Assembly (NCBI GenBank): GCA_030429865.1
Contig: JAUIFX010000013.1
Location: forward strand, 1 to 42,344
From: Gammaproteobacteria bacterium
Lineage (GTDB): Bacteria; Pseudomonadota; Gammaproteobacteria; Ga0077536
Length of the DNA stretch: 42,344 bases
Direction of reading: 5' to 3'
The position numbers and the translations under genes were made by a program. Shown here piece after piece: positions 34,977 through 42,344 of the stretch (positions within the stretch are counted from its first letter, which is position 1; each line of letters starts with the position of its first letter). Below the pieces are notes generated by a model that had not been told where the DNA came from, did not search any database, and saw nothing but the letters and a program-made list of their open reading frames with translations.

Positions 34977-37265
34977 ATGGGTAACGAAGAAGATATCGGC
35001 AAGATCATCGATTACAGCGGGCGCGAGTTCCAGTACATCGGCAAGCGCACCATCCGCCCCGACGGCGTCGACAAGGTCACCGGCCGCGCCAACTTCGGCG
35101 CCGACTTCACCGTCAACGGCATGATCCACGGCCGCGTCGTGCGCAGCCCGCACGCGCACGCGAAGATCAAGAAAATCAATGTCGACAAGGCGCTCAAGCT
35201 CGACGGCGTGAAAGCCGTGATCACGGGCAAGGACTTCCCCGAGATCGACATCAACGACAAGGCCGTGGGCGAAGTCGTGGTCAGCTACTACGACATGGCG
35301 CACAACATCATCGCGCGCGACAAGGTGTACTACGACGGTCACGCCGTCGCCGCGGTCGCCGCGACCACGCCGGACATCGCCGAGAAGGCGGCCAAGCTGA
35401 TCGAGGTCGAGTACGACGTCCTCAAGCCCGTGATGACGGCCGCCCAGGCGATGAAGAAGAACGCCCCCGTGCTGCACAAGCACATCCACACGGCGGGCGT
35501 CGAACCCGCGCCCGAGAAGCCGTCCAACGTCGCCAGCCGCACCGAGTTCAAGCTCGGCGACCCGGCGGCGGGCTTCGCCGACGCCGATGTCATCGTCGAG
35601 CGCGAGTTCTCGACGCAGACCGTGCACCAGGGCTACATCGAGCCGCACGCCTGCTGCGCGAGCATTTCCGCCGATGGCAACACCAACATCTGGTGCTCGA
35701 GCCAGGGCCAGTTCATGGTCCGCGCCTACACGGCCAAGATCTGCGGCATGGAAACCTCCAAGGTCAAGGTCATTCCGGCCGAGATCGGCGGCGGCTTCGG
35801 CGGCAAGACGGTCGTCTACCTCGAGCCGCTCGCGGTGATGCTGGCGAAGAAGGCCGGCCGCCCGGTCAAGATGGTGATGACCCGCGACGAAGTGCTGCGC
35901 GCCACCGGTCCGACCTCGGGCGGTACCGCGCGGGCCAGGATCGGCGCGAAGAAGGACGGCACCATCGTTGCCGGTGAACTCGAACTGGTCTACGAGGCCG
36001 GCGCCTATCCCGGTTCCCCGGTAGCACTCGGCTGCATGACCGGCTTTGCGCCCTACGACATCAAGAACGTCTCCTGCGTCGGCTGGGACGTTCTCGTCAA
36101 CCGGCCCAAGGCTGCCGCCTACCGCGCGCCCGGCGCGCCGGTCGCCGCCTTCGGTGTCGAATGCACGCTCGACGTGCTGGCCGAAGAGCTCGGCATGTGC
36201 CCGCTCGAACTGCGCATGAAGAACGCCGCGGTGGAAGGCACGCAGGCGCCCTACGGCGTCAAGTTCAACCGCATCGGCTACAAGGAAACCCTGGAAGCGG
36301 CCAAGGCACACCCGCACTGGAGTGCCCCGCTAGGCCCCAACCAGGGCCGCGGCATTGCCTCCGGCTTCTGGTTCAACATCGGCGGTACTTCGAGCGCCGA
36401 GGTCATGGTCAACGAGGACGGTACCGTCATCGTCGCCACCGGCAACCCGGACATCGGCGGCTCGCGCGCCTCCATGGCACTGATGGCGGCCGAGGTGCTC
36501 GGCATCGACGTCGCGCGCATCAAGCCGCTCGTCGCCGACACCGAGTCGGTGCCGTTCTCGATGCTGACCGGCGGCTCGCGCGTCACCTTCGCGACCGGCA
36601 AGGCGGTCATCGAGGCGGCCCAGGACGCGGTCAACGATCTCAAGCGCCGCGCGGCCAAGATCTGGGACGTCGACGTCGACCAGGTCGAATGGGAGAACGG
36701 CCAGGCGGTGTGCATCGAGTCGACCCAGCACAAGCCGCTCAGCATCGCGGCCATCGCGGCCAAGGCCGACAAGACCGGCGGCGCGATCAGCGGGCGCGCC
36801 AACATCAACGCAACCGGCGCGGGCCCGGGCTTCGGCACGCATATCTGCGACGTCGAAGTCGACCCGGAGACCGGGTACGTCACGGTGCTGCGCTACACCG
36901 CCATCCAGGATGTCGGCAAGGCCATCCATCCGAGCTACGTCGAGGGCCAGCTGCAGGGCGGTGCCGTGCAGGGTATCGGCTGGGCGCTCAACGAGGAGTA
37001 CGTCTACAGCGAGGACGGGCGCCTGCTGAACACCGGCTTCCTCGATTACCGCATGCCGGTGGCGTCGGACCTGCCGATGATCGACACCGTCGTCGTCGAG
37101 GTGCCCAACCCCGGGCATCCCTACGGCGTGCGCGGCGTCGGCGAGACGCCCATCGTGCCGCCGCTAGCGGCAGTGGCCAACGCCGTGTCGCATGCCATCG
37201 GCAAGCGTGTCACGGACCTGCCGCTGTCGCCGCCGCGCCTGCTCGCGGTCATCGACGGCAAGTAG
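34977..37265 (+). CDS. Molybdenum hydroxylase large (molybdopterin-binding) subunit (CoxL-like)
   Basis: A 762-aa catalytic subunit of the xanthine dehydrogenase/aldehyde oxidase family. Motifs are [11 protein letters not shown] and RSPHAHAKI near the start, [10 protein letters not shown] (cofactor contact), the active-site loop [14 protein letters not shown], and [11 protein letters not shown] with the conserved catalytic Glu. The loop is AYRAPG rather than the AYxCSFR of true CO dehydrogenase, so CO oxidation is not supported. Other substrates, such as aromatic or N-heterocyclic compounds or aldehydes, are possible. AGGAG precedes the ATG. With the adjacent CoxM- and CoxS-like subunits it forms a three-subunit cytoplasmic enzyme. 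A MoaD-like gene follows after 19 bp. Confidence 0.92.
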   Translation: MGNEEDIGKIIDYSGREFQYIGKRTIRPDGVDKVTGRANFGADFTVNGMIHGRVVRSPHAHAKIKKINVDKALKLDGVKAVITGKDFPEIDINDKAVGEVVVSYYDMAHNIIARDKVYYDGHAVAAVAATTPDIAEKAAKLIEVEYDVLKPVMTAAQAMKKNAPVLHKHIHTAGVEPAPEKPSNVASRTEFKLGDPAAGFADADVIVEREFSTQTVHQGYIEPHACCASISADGNTNIWCSSQGQFMVRAYTAKICGMETSKVKVIPAEIGGGFGGKTVVYLEPLAVMLAKKAGRPVKMVMTRDEVLRATGPTSGGTARARIGAKKDGTIVAGELELVYEAGAYPGSPVALGCMTGFAPYDIKNVSCVGWDVLVNRPKAAAYRAPGAPVAAFGVECTLDVLAEELGMCPLELRMKNAAVEGTQAPYGVKFNRIGYKETLEAAKAHPHWSAPLGPNQGRGIASGFWFNIGGTSSAEVMVNEDGTVIVATGNPDIGGSRASMALMAAEVLGIDVARIKPLVADTESVPFSMLTGGSRVTFATGKAVIEAAQDAVNDLKRRAAKIWDVDVDQVEWENGQAVCIESTQHKPLSIAAIAAKADKTGGAISGRANINATGAGPGFGTHICDVEVDPETGYVTVLRYTAIQDVGKAIHPSYVEGQLQGGAVQGIGWALNEEYVYSEDGRLLNTGFLDYRMPVASDLPMIDTVVVEVPNPGHPYGVRGVGETPIVPPLAAVANAVSHAIGKRVTDLPLSPPRLLAVIDGK

Positions 37266-37284
37266 GACTGCACGAGGTTCCGCC

Positions 37285-37533
37285 GTGGCGAAGGTCGTCC
37301 TGCCGCTCGAGGTAGCGCGCGCCTTCGCCGACGGCGAGACCGATCACGCGGTCGAGGCGCGCGACGTGCGCGCCCTCGTCCGCGCACTCGAGGAGCGCTT
37401 CCCCGGCATTGCCGAACGCCTCAGCCGCGGCACCGCGGTGGCCGTCGACGGCGAAATCTACCAGGACTGGTTCCTCGAGGAAGTCCGCCCGGACAGCGAG
37501 GTGCGCTTCCTGCCGGCCATCGAGGGCGGCTGA
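37285..37533 (+). CDS. MoaD/ThiS family sulfur-carrier-like protein
   Basis: An 82-aa ubiquitin-fold protein ending FLPAIEGG; the C-terminal Gly-Gly is where MoaD and ThiS are adenylated and thiocarboxylated. MoaD supplies sulfur for the molybdopterin dithiolene. The GTG start at 37285 has GAGG about 7 nt upstream; the ORF-track start at 37192 lies inside the Mo subunit. Its place directly after the molybdenum hydroxylase large subunit suggests a dedicated sulfur carrier for that enzyme's cofactor. No E1-like or MoaE gene is in the window, so it must use partners encoded elsewhere. Confidence 0.8.
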   Translation: MAKVVLPLEVARAFADGETDHAVEARDVRALVRALEERFPGIAERLSRGTAVAVDGEIYQDWFLEEVRPDSEVRFLPAIEGG

Positions 37534-37553
37534 GCAAACCGGCGGCCAGCACC

Positions 37554-37760
37554 ATGGCACGCGCGCTGATCGCCGCCGGCATCGGGCTCCTCGCGCTCGG
37601 CCTGCTGCTGCATTACGCGCCGTGGACGCTCAACTGGTTCGGGCGCCTGCCAGGCGACATCCGCATCGAGTCGGGCCGCACGCGGGTGTTCGTGCCGCTG
37701 ACCTCGATGCTCGTCGTCAGCGTCGTCGTGAGCCTGCTGCTCTACCTGTTCCGGCGCTGA
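37554..37760 (+). CDS. DUF2905 family small membrane protein
   Basis: A 68-aa protein with two hydrophobic helices (IAAGIGLLALGLLLHY and SMLVVSVVVSLLLYLF) separated by NWFGRLPGDIRIE, the conserved DUF2905 centre. It is probably an inner-membrane hairpin with both ends on one side. Function is unknown for the family. It follows the MoaD-like gene by 20 bp and may be the last gene of that operon, though this small family is widespread and the link may be accidental. Confidence 0.82.
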   Translation: MARALIAAGIGLLALGLLLHYAPWTLNWFGRLPGDIRIESGRTRVFVPLTSMLVVSVVVSLLLYLFRR

Positions 37761-37820
37761 CCTGCGGCGCGCGGCGCGCCGTGATGACGGCCGCGGCGGC
37801 CGCCGAAGACATCGACCGCC

Positions 37821-38249
37821 TCAACCGCTGCGGCTGACCACGGCGGCCGTCGCGATGAGTTCGTCGAGCAGGGCCAGGCTAGCGCGCGCCGGCCAGGCGA
37901 AGGGATCGAGCACGGCCTTCTCGCCATACTTGAGCAGCAGGGACGGATTCACCCGCGCGGCATTGACATAGCCCATGGTCCAGCCGCCGAAACGGCGCTC
38001 GTCGATCTCCGAGTAGCTCAACAGACGTACCTGCTCGTGGCGATCGTCGCGCACGATCGCGTTGTAGAGCTCGCAGACCTCGTCACGTCCCCCCTCGAGG
38101 ACCTGCATGAACAGCCGGTCGTGGTAGACGAGGATCCCGGTGATGCCGCGTGCCGGGTTGCCTTTCAATGACTGCGCGAGGATCGCGTCGATGACGCTGG
38201 TGCTGAGTGGCGCGGCCGGACGGCTCGCGTAGAGGAGTCGGACGAGCAT
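37821..38249 (-). CDS. BLUF domain blue-light photoreceptor
   Basis: A 142-aa single-domain protein of the FAD-binding BLUF family. Residues that define the photocycle are present: Y7 in RLLYASR, N31 in GNPARGITGIL, Q49 in LFMQVLEGG, and W90 in RRFGGWTMGY; HEQVRLL is also typical. Blue light changes hydrogen bonding between flavin, Tyr and Gln. There is no output domain, so it must act by binding another protein. It starts 2 bp after the folE stop on the same strand, so it is almost certainly co-transcribed with folE and may depend on its translation. The short C-terminal helix (LALLDELIATAAVV) could be the contact surface. Confidence 0.92.
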   Translation of the reverse strand: MLVRLLYASRPAAPLSTSVIDAILAQSLKGNPARGITGILVYHDRLFMQVLEGGRDEVCELYNAIVRDDRHEQVRLLSYSEIDERRFGGWTMGYVNAARVNPSLLLKYGEKAVLDPFAWPARASLALLDELIATAAVVSRSG

Positions 38250-38251
38250 GT

Positions 38252-38965
38252 TCAGCGCTTCAAATCGATGAGGGAGAGAAACTCACGGCGCAAGGCCGCA
38301 TCCTTGAGGAACGAGCCGCGCATGACGCTGTTGACCATCTTCGTCGCGGTGTCCTTCACGCCGCGCCAGTGCATGCAGTAGTGGTCGGCCTCGAACACCA
38401 CGGCGAGCCCGTCCGGACTGACCTTGCCCATCAGCAGGTCGGCGAGCTGGATGATCGCCTCCTCCTGGATCTGCGGCCGGCTCATGACCCAATCGGCCAG
38501 CCGGTTGTACTTCGACAGTCCGATCAGGTTCGAATGTTCGTTCGGCATCAGGCCGACCCACAGGCGGCCGATGATGGGGCACAGGTGGTGACTGCAGGTG
38601 CTGCGCACCGTGATGGGCCCGACGATCATCAGCTCGTTGAGCCGCTCGACGTTCGGGAACTCGGTGACCGGCGGCGCCGGCGCATAACGGCCGCGGAACA
38701 CTTCGGTCAGGAACATCTTGGCCACGCGGCGCGCCGTTTCCTGCGTGTTGTGGTCGCTGTCGGTATCGATCACCAGGCTCTCGAGCACGTCGCGCATGCG
38801 CGCCTCGACTTCGTCGAGCATCTGTTCGAGTTCGCCGTCGGCAATGAACTCGGCGATGTTGTCGTTGGCATGGAAACGCTGGCCGGCATCGAGGATGCGC
38901 TCGCGGATACGACGCGAAACCGGCATCGTGCTGCCCTGTTCCGGAGGGTTCGCGGGATCGTTCAT
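38252..38965 (-). CDS. folE: GTP cyclohydrolase I
   Basis: A 237-aa type I (FolE) enzyme that converts GTP to 7,8-dihydroneopterin triphosphate, the first step toward folate and other pterins. Zinc ligands are in TCSHHLCPIIG (Cys, His) and in HYCMHWRGV (Cys); GLSKYNRLADW and the VKDTATKMVNSVMRG region are conserved. Start is uncertain: ATGs at 38989, 38965 and 38926 all fit because the first 20-30 residues are poorly conserved; 38965 is a middle choice. The BLUF gene follows after 2 bp. It lies divergent from nothing nearby, with about 250 bp upstream to the VOC gene, room for a promoter. Confidence 0.93.
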   Translation of the reverse strand: MNDPANPPEQGSTMPVSRRIRERILDAGQRFHANDNIAEFIADGELEQMLDEVEARMRDVLESLVIDTDSDHNTQETARRVAKMFLTEVFRGRYAPAPPVTEFPNVERLNELMIVGPITVRSTCSHHLCPIIGRLWVGLMPNEHSNLIGLSKYNRLADWVMSRPQIQEEAIIQLADLLMGKVSPDGLAVVFEADHYCMHWRGVKDTATKMVNSVMRGSFLKDAALRREFLSLIDLKR

Positions 38966-39219
38966 GGGGGCTGCGGTCTCGTCGTGCATGGCGGAGCAGT
39001 CGCCGCCATCGCGGCCTGCTGGCGGCATGAGTGCCGCGCGGCCAGACAGTGTACGGCGCGGCGTGCGAAATTCAAACGTACCCGCAACAGGGACATTCCG
39101 CGCCAGCGTCGCGCAGGCGCCGTCGCAGCGGCGCGAACCCGCGAAGCCGGCGGCTCGCGCCCGTGGCGGCGCGGGCGCGCGGAGGCCTCGCGCCGCGCCT
39201 CCGGCCAGGCGCGAAGCGT

Positions 39220-39585
39220 TCACGCGAGCGGACGTGCGAAACTGAGCTCGTTGCCATCGGGGTCGCGCAGATGGAAATAGCGCTCGCCCCAGGCGGCATC
39301 CGACGGTGCCATCTCGGGGCTGAAACCGGCGTCTCGCGCGCGTGCGTACATCGCGTCGACGTCGCTGACGTAGAGGATGACGCGCCCCCAAAGGGTCGCC
39401 GGGACGCGGCCGCGCGCCACGTTGATGTAGCCAACGCCGGCGCGAAAGCTCGTGAACGGCGCTTCGGCGCCCCCGTAGACGGGCTCGAAGCCGAGCGCCT
39501 CGTAGAACGCGACGGCGCGCGCCATGTCCGCGGTGAAGAACGTGACCGCGCTGATGCCTTCGATGGTGACCGCCTCATCCGTCAT
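39220..39585 (-). CDS. Glyoxalase/bleomycin-resistance (VOC) superfamily protein
   Basis: A 121-aa protein with the paired beta-alpha-beta-beta-beta modules of the vicinal-oxygen-chelate fold: ISAVTFFTADMARAVAFYEALGFEPVYGG opens module 1, and VILYVSDVDAMYARARDAGFSPEM with YFHLRDPDGNELSFARP closes module 2, where Glu is the usual metal ligand. Such proteins are metal-dependent isomerases, dioxygenases or drug-binding proteins; the specific activity cannot be told. Start at 39585 (MTDEAVTIEG) is supported by GGAGCAGGG upstream and is preferred to the ORF-track start at 39657. Confidence 0.85.
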   Translation of the reverse strand: MTDEAVTIEGISAVTFFTADMARAVAFYEALGFEPVYGGAEAPFTSFRAGVGYINVARGRVPATLWGRVILYVSDVDAMYARARDAGFSPEMAPSDAAWGERYFHLRDPDGNELSFARPLA

Positions 39586-39771
39586 CGCCCTGCTCCGCGC
39601 CAGCTCCTGGCGTACAGCTTGCGCGAGCGCCCCGCGGCCTGCAAACGCCACGGACACCCTGTACGGTCAGGCCACACGCGCGCGGTTTATTTGTCGCCGT
39701 GAAAGCGACATCATCGAGGCGCTGCGGCCATGCGCCGCGCCGCAATCCGACAATCGAGGAGAGGTTCCATC

Positions 39772-40569
39772 ATGCCCCACATCACGCGCAAAGGCGTCAA
39801 GGTCTACTACGAAAGCTTTGGCAGCGGCCCCGCCATCGTCTTCCTGCACCCCTGGAGCACCAATCGCTTCATCTGGACGTTCCAGCTGATGCACTTCGCC
39901 CGCAGCCACCGCTGCATCGCCGTCGACCACCGTGGACATGGTCAGTCGGACAAGCCCGAAGGCGGTTACGCCATTCCCGAGATGGCCGCCGACGTGGCTG
40001 CCATCCTCGACGATGCCGGCGTCGACCGCGCGATCCTCGTCGGCAATTCGATCGGCGGCATGGTCGCGATGCAGACCAGCCTCGACTACCCGGAGCGCGT
40101 CGTCGGCAACCTGATCCTCTCGAGCGCGACCAACATGGCGGCATCGGCGCCGCCGGAAATGGCGGAGGCGATGCAGACCGACTGGCGCGGCATGTTCAGC
40201 GGCCTGCTCGACGCCGCCGTCTCCGCCAGGTCCAAGGCCACGCGGCCGGAAATCGGCGCCTACATGGAAGGCTGCTTCCGCGTCGAGAGCAATTTCACCG
40301 AAGGCGTGTTCTTCACCAGCGCGGCCGACCCGGGCGGCGTGTTCAACTGGAACATCTCCGACCGCCTCAAGGACATCACCCAGCCGACCCTGATCCTGGC
40401 CGGCGAGGAGGACGGCGCGACCACCGTCGAGCACAACCAGTTCCTGGCCGACAACATCCCCGGCGCGGAGATCAAGATTTTCAAGGACGTGGGGCACTTC
40501 CTGCAGCTCGAGCAGCCGATGACGTTCAACGAGGAGCTGAGCGCCTTCGTCGCCCGGGTGACGCCCTGA
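39772..40569 (+). CDS. Alpha/beta hydrolase
   Basis: A 265-aa alpha/beta-hydrolase. HPWSTNRFIW forms the oxyanion-hole loop after strand 3, VDHRGHGQSDKP is the common loop, GNSIGG holds nucleophile S93, AGEEDGATTVEHN provides the acidic residue and VGHFLQLEQP the catalytic His (about 246). Family members are esterases, C-C hydrolases, haloperoxidases or epoxide-type hydrolases; the spacing fits a 3-oxoadipate enol-lactonase/haloperoxidase-like group. CGAGGAGAGG lies just before the ATG at 39772. A terminator-like hairpin follows the stop within 7 bp. Confidence 0.9.
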   Translation: MPHITRKGVKVYYESFGSGPAIVFLHPWSTNRFIWTFQLMHFARSHRCIAVDHRGHGQSDKPEGGYAIPEMAADVAAILDDAGVDRAILVGNSIGGMVAMQTSLDYPERVVGNLILSSATNMAASAPPEMAEAMQTDWRGMFSGLLDAAVSARSKATRPEIGAYMEGCFRVESNFTEGVFFTSAADPGGVFNWNISDRLKDITQPTLILAGEEDGATTVEHNQFLADNIPGAEIKIFKDVGHFLQLEQPMTFNEELSAFVARVTP

Positions 40570-40575
40570 ATCCGC

Positions 40576-40606
40576 GGCACGGTCGCCGCTGGCCGGCGGC
40601 CGTGCC
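40576..40606 (+). terminator. Hairpin after the alpha/beta hydrolase gene (terminator-like, no U tract)
   Basis: GGCACGGTCGCCG - CTGGC - CGGCGGCCGTGCC forms a 13-bp stem with one T-G wobble and a 5-nt loop, beginning 6 bp after the stop codon. No run of T follows, so it may stabilise the mRNA end or assist Rho-dependent termination rather than act alone. Confidence 0.5.
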
Positions 40607-40640
40607 TGACCTCGATCAAGCCGTTTCGGGCCGCGACTCT

Positions 40641-40668
40641 GTCACAATGACGTCACATTCCTGACGTC
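40641..40668. promoter_or_regulatory. Candidate regulatory site, repeated GTCACA and TGACGTC elements
   Basis: GTCACAATGACGTCACATTCCTGACGTC contains GTCACA twice 11 bp apart (one helical turn) and TGACGTC twice 14 bp apart, including the perfect palindrome TGACGTCA (40648-40655). It lies 11 bp before the start of the 88-aa gene and would overlap its promoter or 5' leader. Pattern seen directly; binding protein unknown. Confidence 0.35.
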
Positions 40669-40678
40669 CCGGGAGGCG

Positions 40679-40945
40679 ATGATGATCTCGCTACGCGATT
40701 GCATGGAGTATCTTCACCTGACGAACGAAGAGATCGACGCGATTGCGGAGCACGAGCACGTGCCGCCGATCATCGCCGCCGAGCTCGGCGCCTACCTGAC
40801 CGCGAACGAAGCCGGCGAGCGCATGCTCAAGCGCATGATCCTCGACGACATCATGCACGCGGCCGACCACGGTGACATTGCCCGCGTCGAGCAGCTCACC
40901 CAGGTCCTCAAGCACTTCATCGCCACCCACCCGGATCTGGATTGA
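40679..40945 (+). CDS. Small helical protein of unknown function
   Basis: An 88-aa acidic, all-helical protein (MMISLRDCMEYLHLTNEEIDAIAEHEHVPPIIAAELG). The GGGAGG ribosome site directly before tandem ATG codons supports it as real. No membrane segment or signal peptide. The AIAEHEHVP and MILDDIMHAADHGD stretches are reminiscent of a small conserved proteobacterial family whose name I cannot give; no catalytic motif is evident beyond several His/Asp/Glu residues. It precedes the ion channel gene by 58 bp and may share its transcript. Confidence 0.75.
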   Translation: MMISLRDCMEYLHLTNEEIDAIAEHEHVPPIIAAELGAYLTANEAGERMLKRMILDDIMHAADHGDIARVEQLTQVLKHFIATHPDLD

Positions 40946-41003
40946 ACGCGGGCTCCGCCCTCGATGGCCGTGCGGCCGGCGACGACATGGGGATGTCGCC
41001 ACC

Positions 41004-41807
41004 GTGAGTGAAGACATCGCGCGGCCGCGTCGCGACGCCGCACCACTGTTCGCGCGAATCGACCGCCTCTACCACGGACACGATGCGCCGGCGCAGCGTT
41101 TCCGCTGGGGGCTGTTGTTGTTCGATGTCGTCTGCATTCTTTATTTCGTCGTTGCGTCATTCCTGCACCATGTCGACGATCTGCACATCATCGAGGAACT
41201 CATCGGCATCCTCTACCTCGCCGAGTGGTCGGCGCGCTGCTACATCGCCCGCGGACGCCTGCGCTTCGTATTCAACCCGGTCGGACTCGCCGACCTCGTC
41301 GTCATCTGCTCACTGCTCGCGCCTAGCCTCACCGAGAACTTCCTTTTCCTGAGAGTGATCCGCGCCCTGCGCCTGCTGCGCTCCTACCATGTCATCCGCG
41401 AGCTTCGCGAGCATTCGCGTTTCGTGCGCAGGCACGAAGACATCATCTTCAGCGTGGTCAATCTGCTCATCTTCATCTTCGTGATGACCGCCTTCGTCTA
41501 CGTCCTGCAGATTGGCCGCAACCCGGCGATCAGGGAGTACGTCGATGCGCTCTACTTCACCATCACGGCGCTGACGACGACGGGTTTCGGCGACATCACG
41601 CTGATCGGCACGAGCGGCCGCATCCTCGCCGTGCTCATCATGATCTTCGGCATCTCTCTGTTCCTGCGCCTCATCCAGACGATTTTCCGCCCGGAGAAGG
41701 TACGCTTCGAGTGCCCGGCCTGCGGGCTCGTACGGCACGACAACGACGCCGTTCACTGCAAGCACTGCGGCGCGCTGCTGCACATCCAGACCGAGGGCAG
41801 CATCTGA
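41004..41807 (+). CDS. Voltage-gated-type potassium channel with C-terminal zinc ribbon
   Basis: A 267-aa six-transmembrane channel subunit. S1 to S3 lie at about 35-55, 63-82 and 94-108. S4 is LFLRVIRALRLLRSYHVI with Arg at every third position (117, 120, 123, 126). S5 is at 148-169, the pore helix EYVDALYFTITAL, selectivity filter TTTGFGD (191-197) and S6 at 206-226. GFG predicts K+ selectivity. After S6 a short tail has CPAC (237-240) and CKHC (252-255), a rubredoxin-like zinc ribbon facing the cytoplasm. The GTG at 41004 is the best in-frame start, though its ribosome site is weak. A metal- or redox-sensing gate is an inference. Confidence 0.88.
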   Translation: MSEDIARPRRDAAPLFARIDRLYHGHDAPAQRFRWGLLLFDVVCILYFVVASFLHHVDDLHIIEELIGILYLAEWSARCYIARGRLRFVFNPVGLADLVVICSLLAPSLTENFLFLRVIRALRLLRSYHVIRELREHSRFVRRHEDIIFSVVNLLIFIFVMTAFVYVLQIGRNPAIREYVDALYFTITALTTTGFGDITLIGTSGRILAVLIMIFGISLFLRLIQTIFRPEKVRFECPACGLVRHDNDAVHCKHCGALLHIQTEGSI

Positions 41808-41855
41808 GGCAGCATGCCGTCCGCACCGGCGGTGCGTGCGGCCCGCCGCCGCAGC

Positions 41856-42335
41856 TCACGGCTGCATTGGCCCGTCGCATACGTGGGTCGCGCCGTCGGG
41901 CATGCCGCCGTCGGCGATGATCCCGGCCAGCGACGGCATCATCCCGCGCATCATCTCGCCGCATTTCGCGAGTTCGGCGATCTCCGGCGAAGCGGCCATG
42001 CGCCGTCCGTAGTCGATGGCACGCGCCTGGGCGGCGTCGCGCTCACCGCTGGCACACAGCGCCTGGATCTCGCGGGCGAGCGCCTCCCCTTCGTGCTGCA
42101 TCTGCCCGAGCGCATCCTGGTCGACGTTCTGCAGGCAGGCCTGCATGCGCGCGGCATGTGCCTGGAGCTGCTCGAGCTGCGCCGGATCGGGCATCGGCAT
42201 GTTCTGCTGCATCTGGCGCGCCTGTTCCATCAGGCGGCGCATCTCTTCCTCGCTCGGCGCCTGGGCGGGACTGACGGATGCCGCCGCGCCGAGCACGACG
42301 GCGACGAGGGAAACCAGGGCGAGACGATTCATCAT
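41856..42335 (-). CDS. Exported Met/Gln-rich protein of unknown function
   Basis: A 159-aa protein with a signal peptide (MMNRLALVSLVAVVLGAAASVSPAQA, cleavage near residue 26) and therefore probably periplasmic. The mature part is helical, rich in Met and Gln (LMEQARQMQQNMPMPDP) and has four Cys, in MQACLQN, ALCASGE, AKCGEMM and THVCDGP, which could form two disulfides. No family is recognised with certainty. Met clusters sometimes bind copper, but no metal gene is adjacent. A second ATG one codon downstream is an alternative start. It converges on the K+ channel gene, 48 bp away. Confidence 0.72.
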   Translation of the reverse strand: MMNRLALVSLVAVVLGAAASVSPAQAPSEEEMRRLMEQARQMQQNMPMPDPAQLEQLQAHAARMQACLQNVDQDALGQMQHEGEALAREIQALCASGERDAAQARAIDYGRRMAASPEIAELAKCGEMMRGMMPSLAGIIADGGMPDGATHVCDGPMQP

Positions 42336-42344
42336 GCAAGACTC

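Noticed and set aside
34293-36317. 674-aa minus-strand ORF across the molybdenum hydroxylase genes
   Set aside because: His/Asp/Val-rich shadow of the CoxS/CoxL frames with no recognisable domain.
33617-37265. Labelling the CoxMSL-like operon as carbon monoxide dehydrogenase
   Set aside because: The active-site loop is AYRAPGAP, not AYxCSFR, so CO oxidation is unsupported.
41822-41836. CGCACC-GGC-GGTGCG hairpin between the channel and exported-protein genes
   Set aside because: Only 6 bp with no T tract; too weak in GC-rich DNA to call a terminator.

Overview
The window is about 42 kb of very GC-rich chromosomal DNA with dense coding on both strands. A TamA/TamB pair, a full bacterial selenocysteine system and proteobacterial-style gene families point to a Gram-negative proteobacterium, most likely a gammaproteobacterium. 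I cannot name the genus. I see no phage, insertion sequence, CRISPR array or rRNA.

Layout. Positions 1-4996 hold a hydantoinase/5-oxoprolinase gene (cut by the window edge) divergent from a GntR/FCD regulator. The regulator overlaps a class III aminotransferase, followed by an EamA exporter and a secreted cyclase-family protein. The hydantoinase promoter is nearly ideal and carries a 12-bp palindrome between -35 and -10. Positions 5048-5540 are a non-coding A-B-A-B tandem array with an exact 235-bp period. Positions 5568-7639 encode a divergent protein kinase, a PP2C phosphatase coupled to it, and a converging SET-domain methyltransferase. Next come an SDR, a GST, tamB (carrying an apparent one-base frameshift), tamA (with a lipobox), a TauD-type dioxygenase, a membrane desaturase and a cupin protein.

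The centre (18.1-25.9 kb) is the highlight: a selenocysteine island. It contains selD fused to an NADH-dehydrogenase-like flavoprotein domain, selA and selB overlapping by 4 bp, a serine-hydrolase gene, selC (tRNA-Sec, anticodon TCA), and a peroxiredoxin-like gene that the ORF track splits at an in-frame TGA. That TGA reads as selenocysteine in a UPYC redox motif. It is followed at the right distance by a SECIS-like hairpin. The machinery and one of its clients therefore lie together, and an ordinary gene caller would lose the client.

Positions 26.3-30.2 kb encode a response regulator/diguanylate cyclase (REC-PAS-PAS-GGDEF) and a HisKA_2 sensor kinase, probably one signalling pair. Positions 30.2-37.8 kb look catabolic: a crotonase lacking one catalytic Glu, a fused double acyl-CoA dehydrogenase, and a CoxM-CoxS-CoxL type molybdenum hydroxylase followed by a MoaD/ThiS-like carrier and a DUF2905 membrane protein. 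The right end holds folE with a BLUF photoreceptor 2 bp downstream, a VOC protein, an alpha/beta hydrolase, a small unrecognised helical protein, a voltage-gated K+ channel with a C-terminal zinc ribbon, and an exported Met/Gln-rich protein.

All family assignments come from motif reading of the translations. No database search was run.
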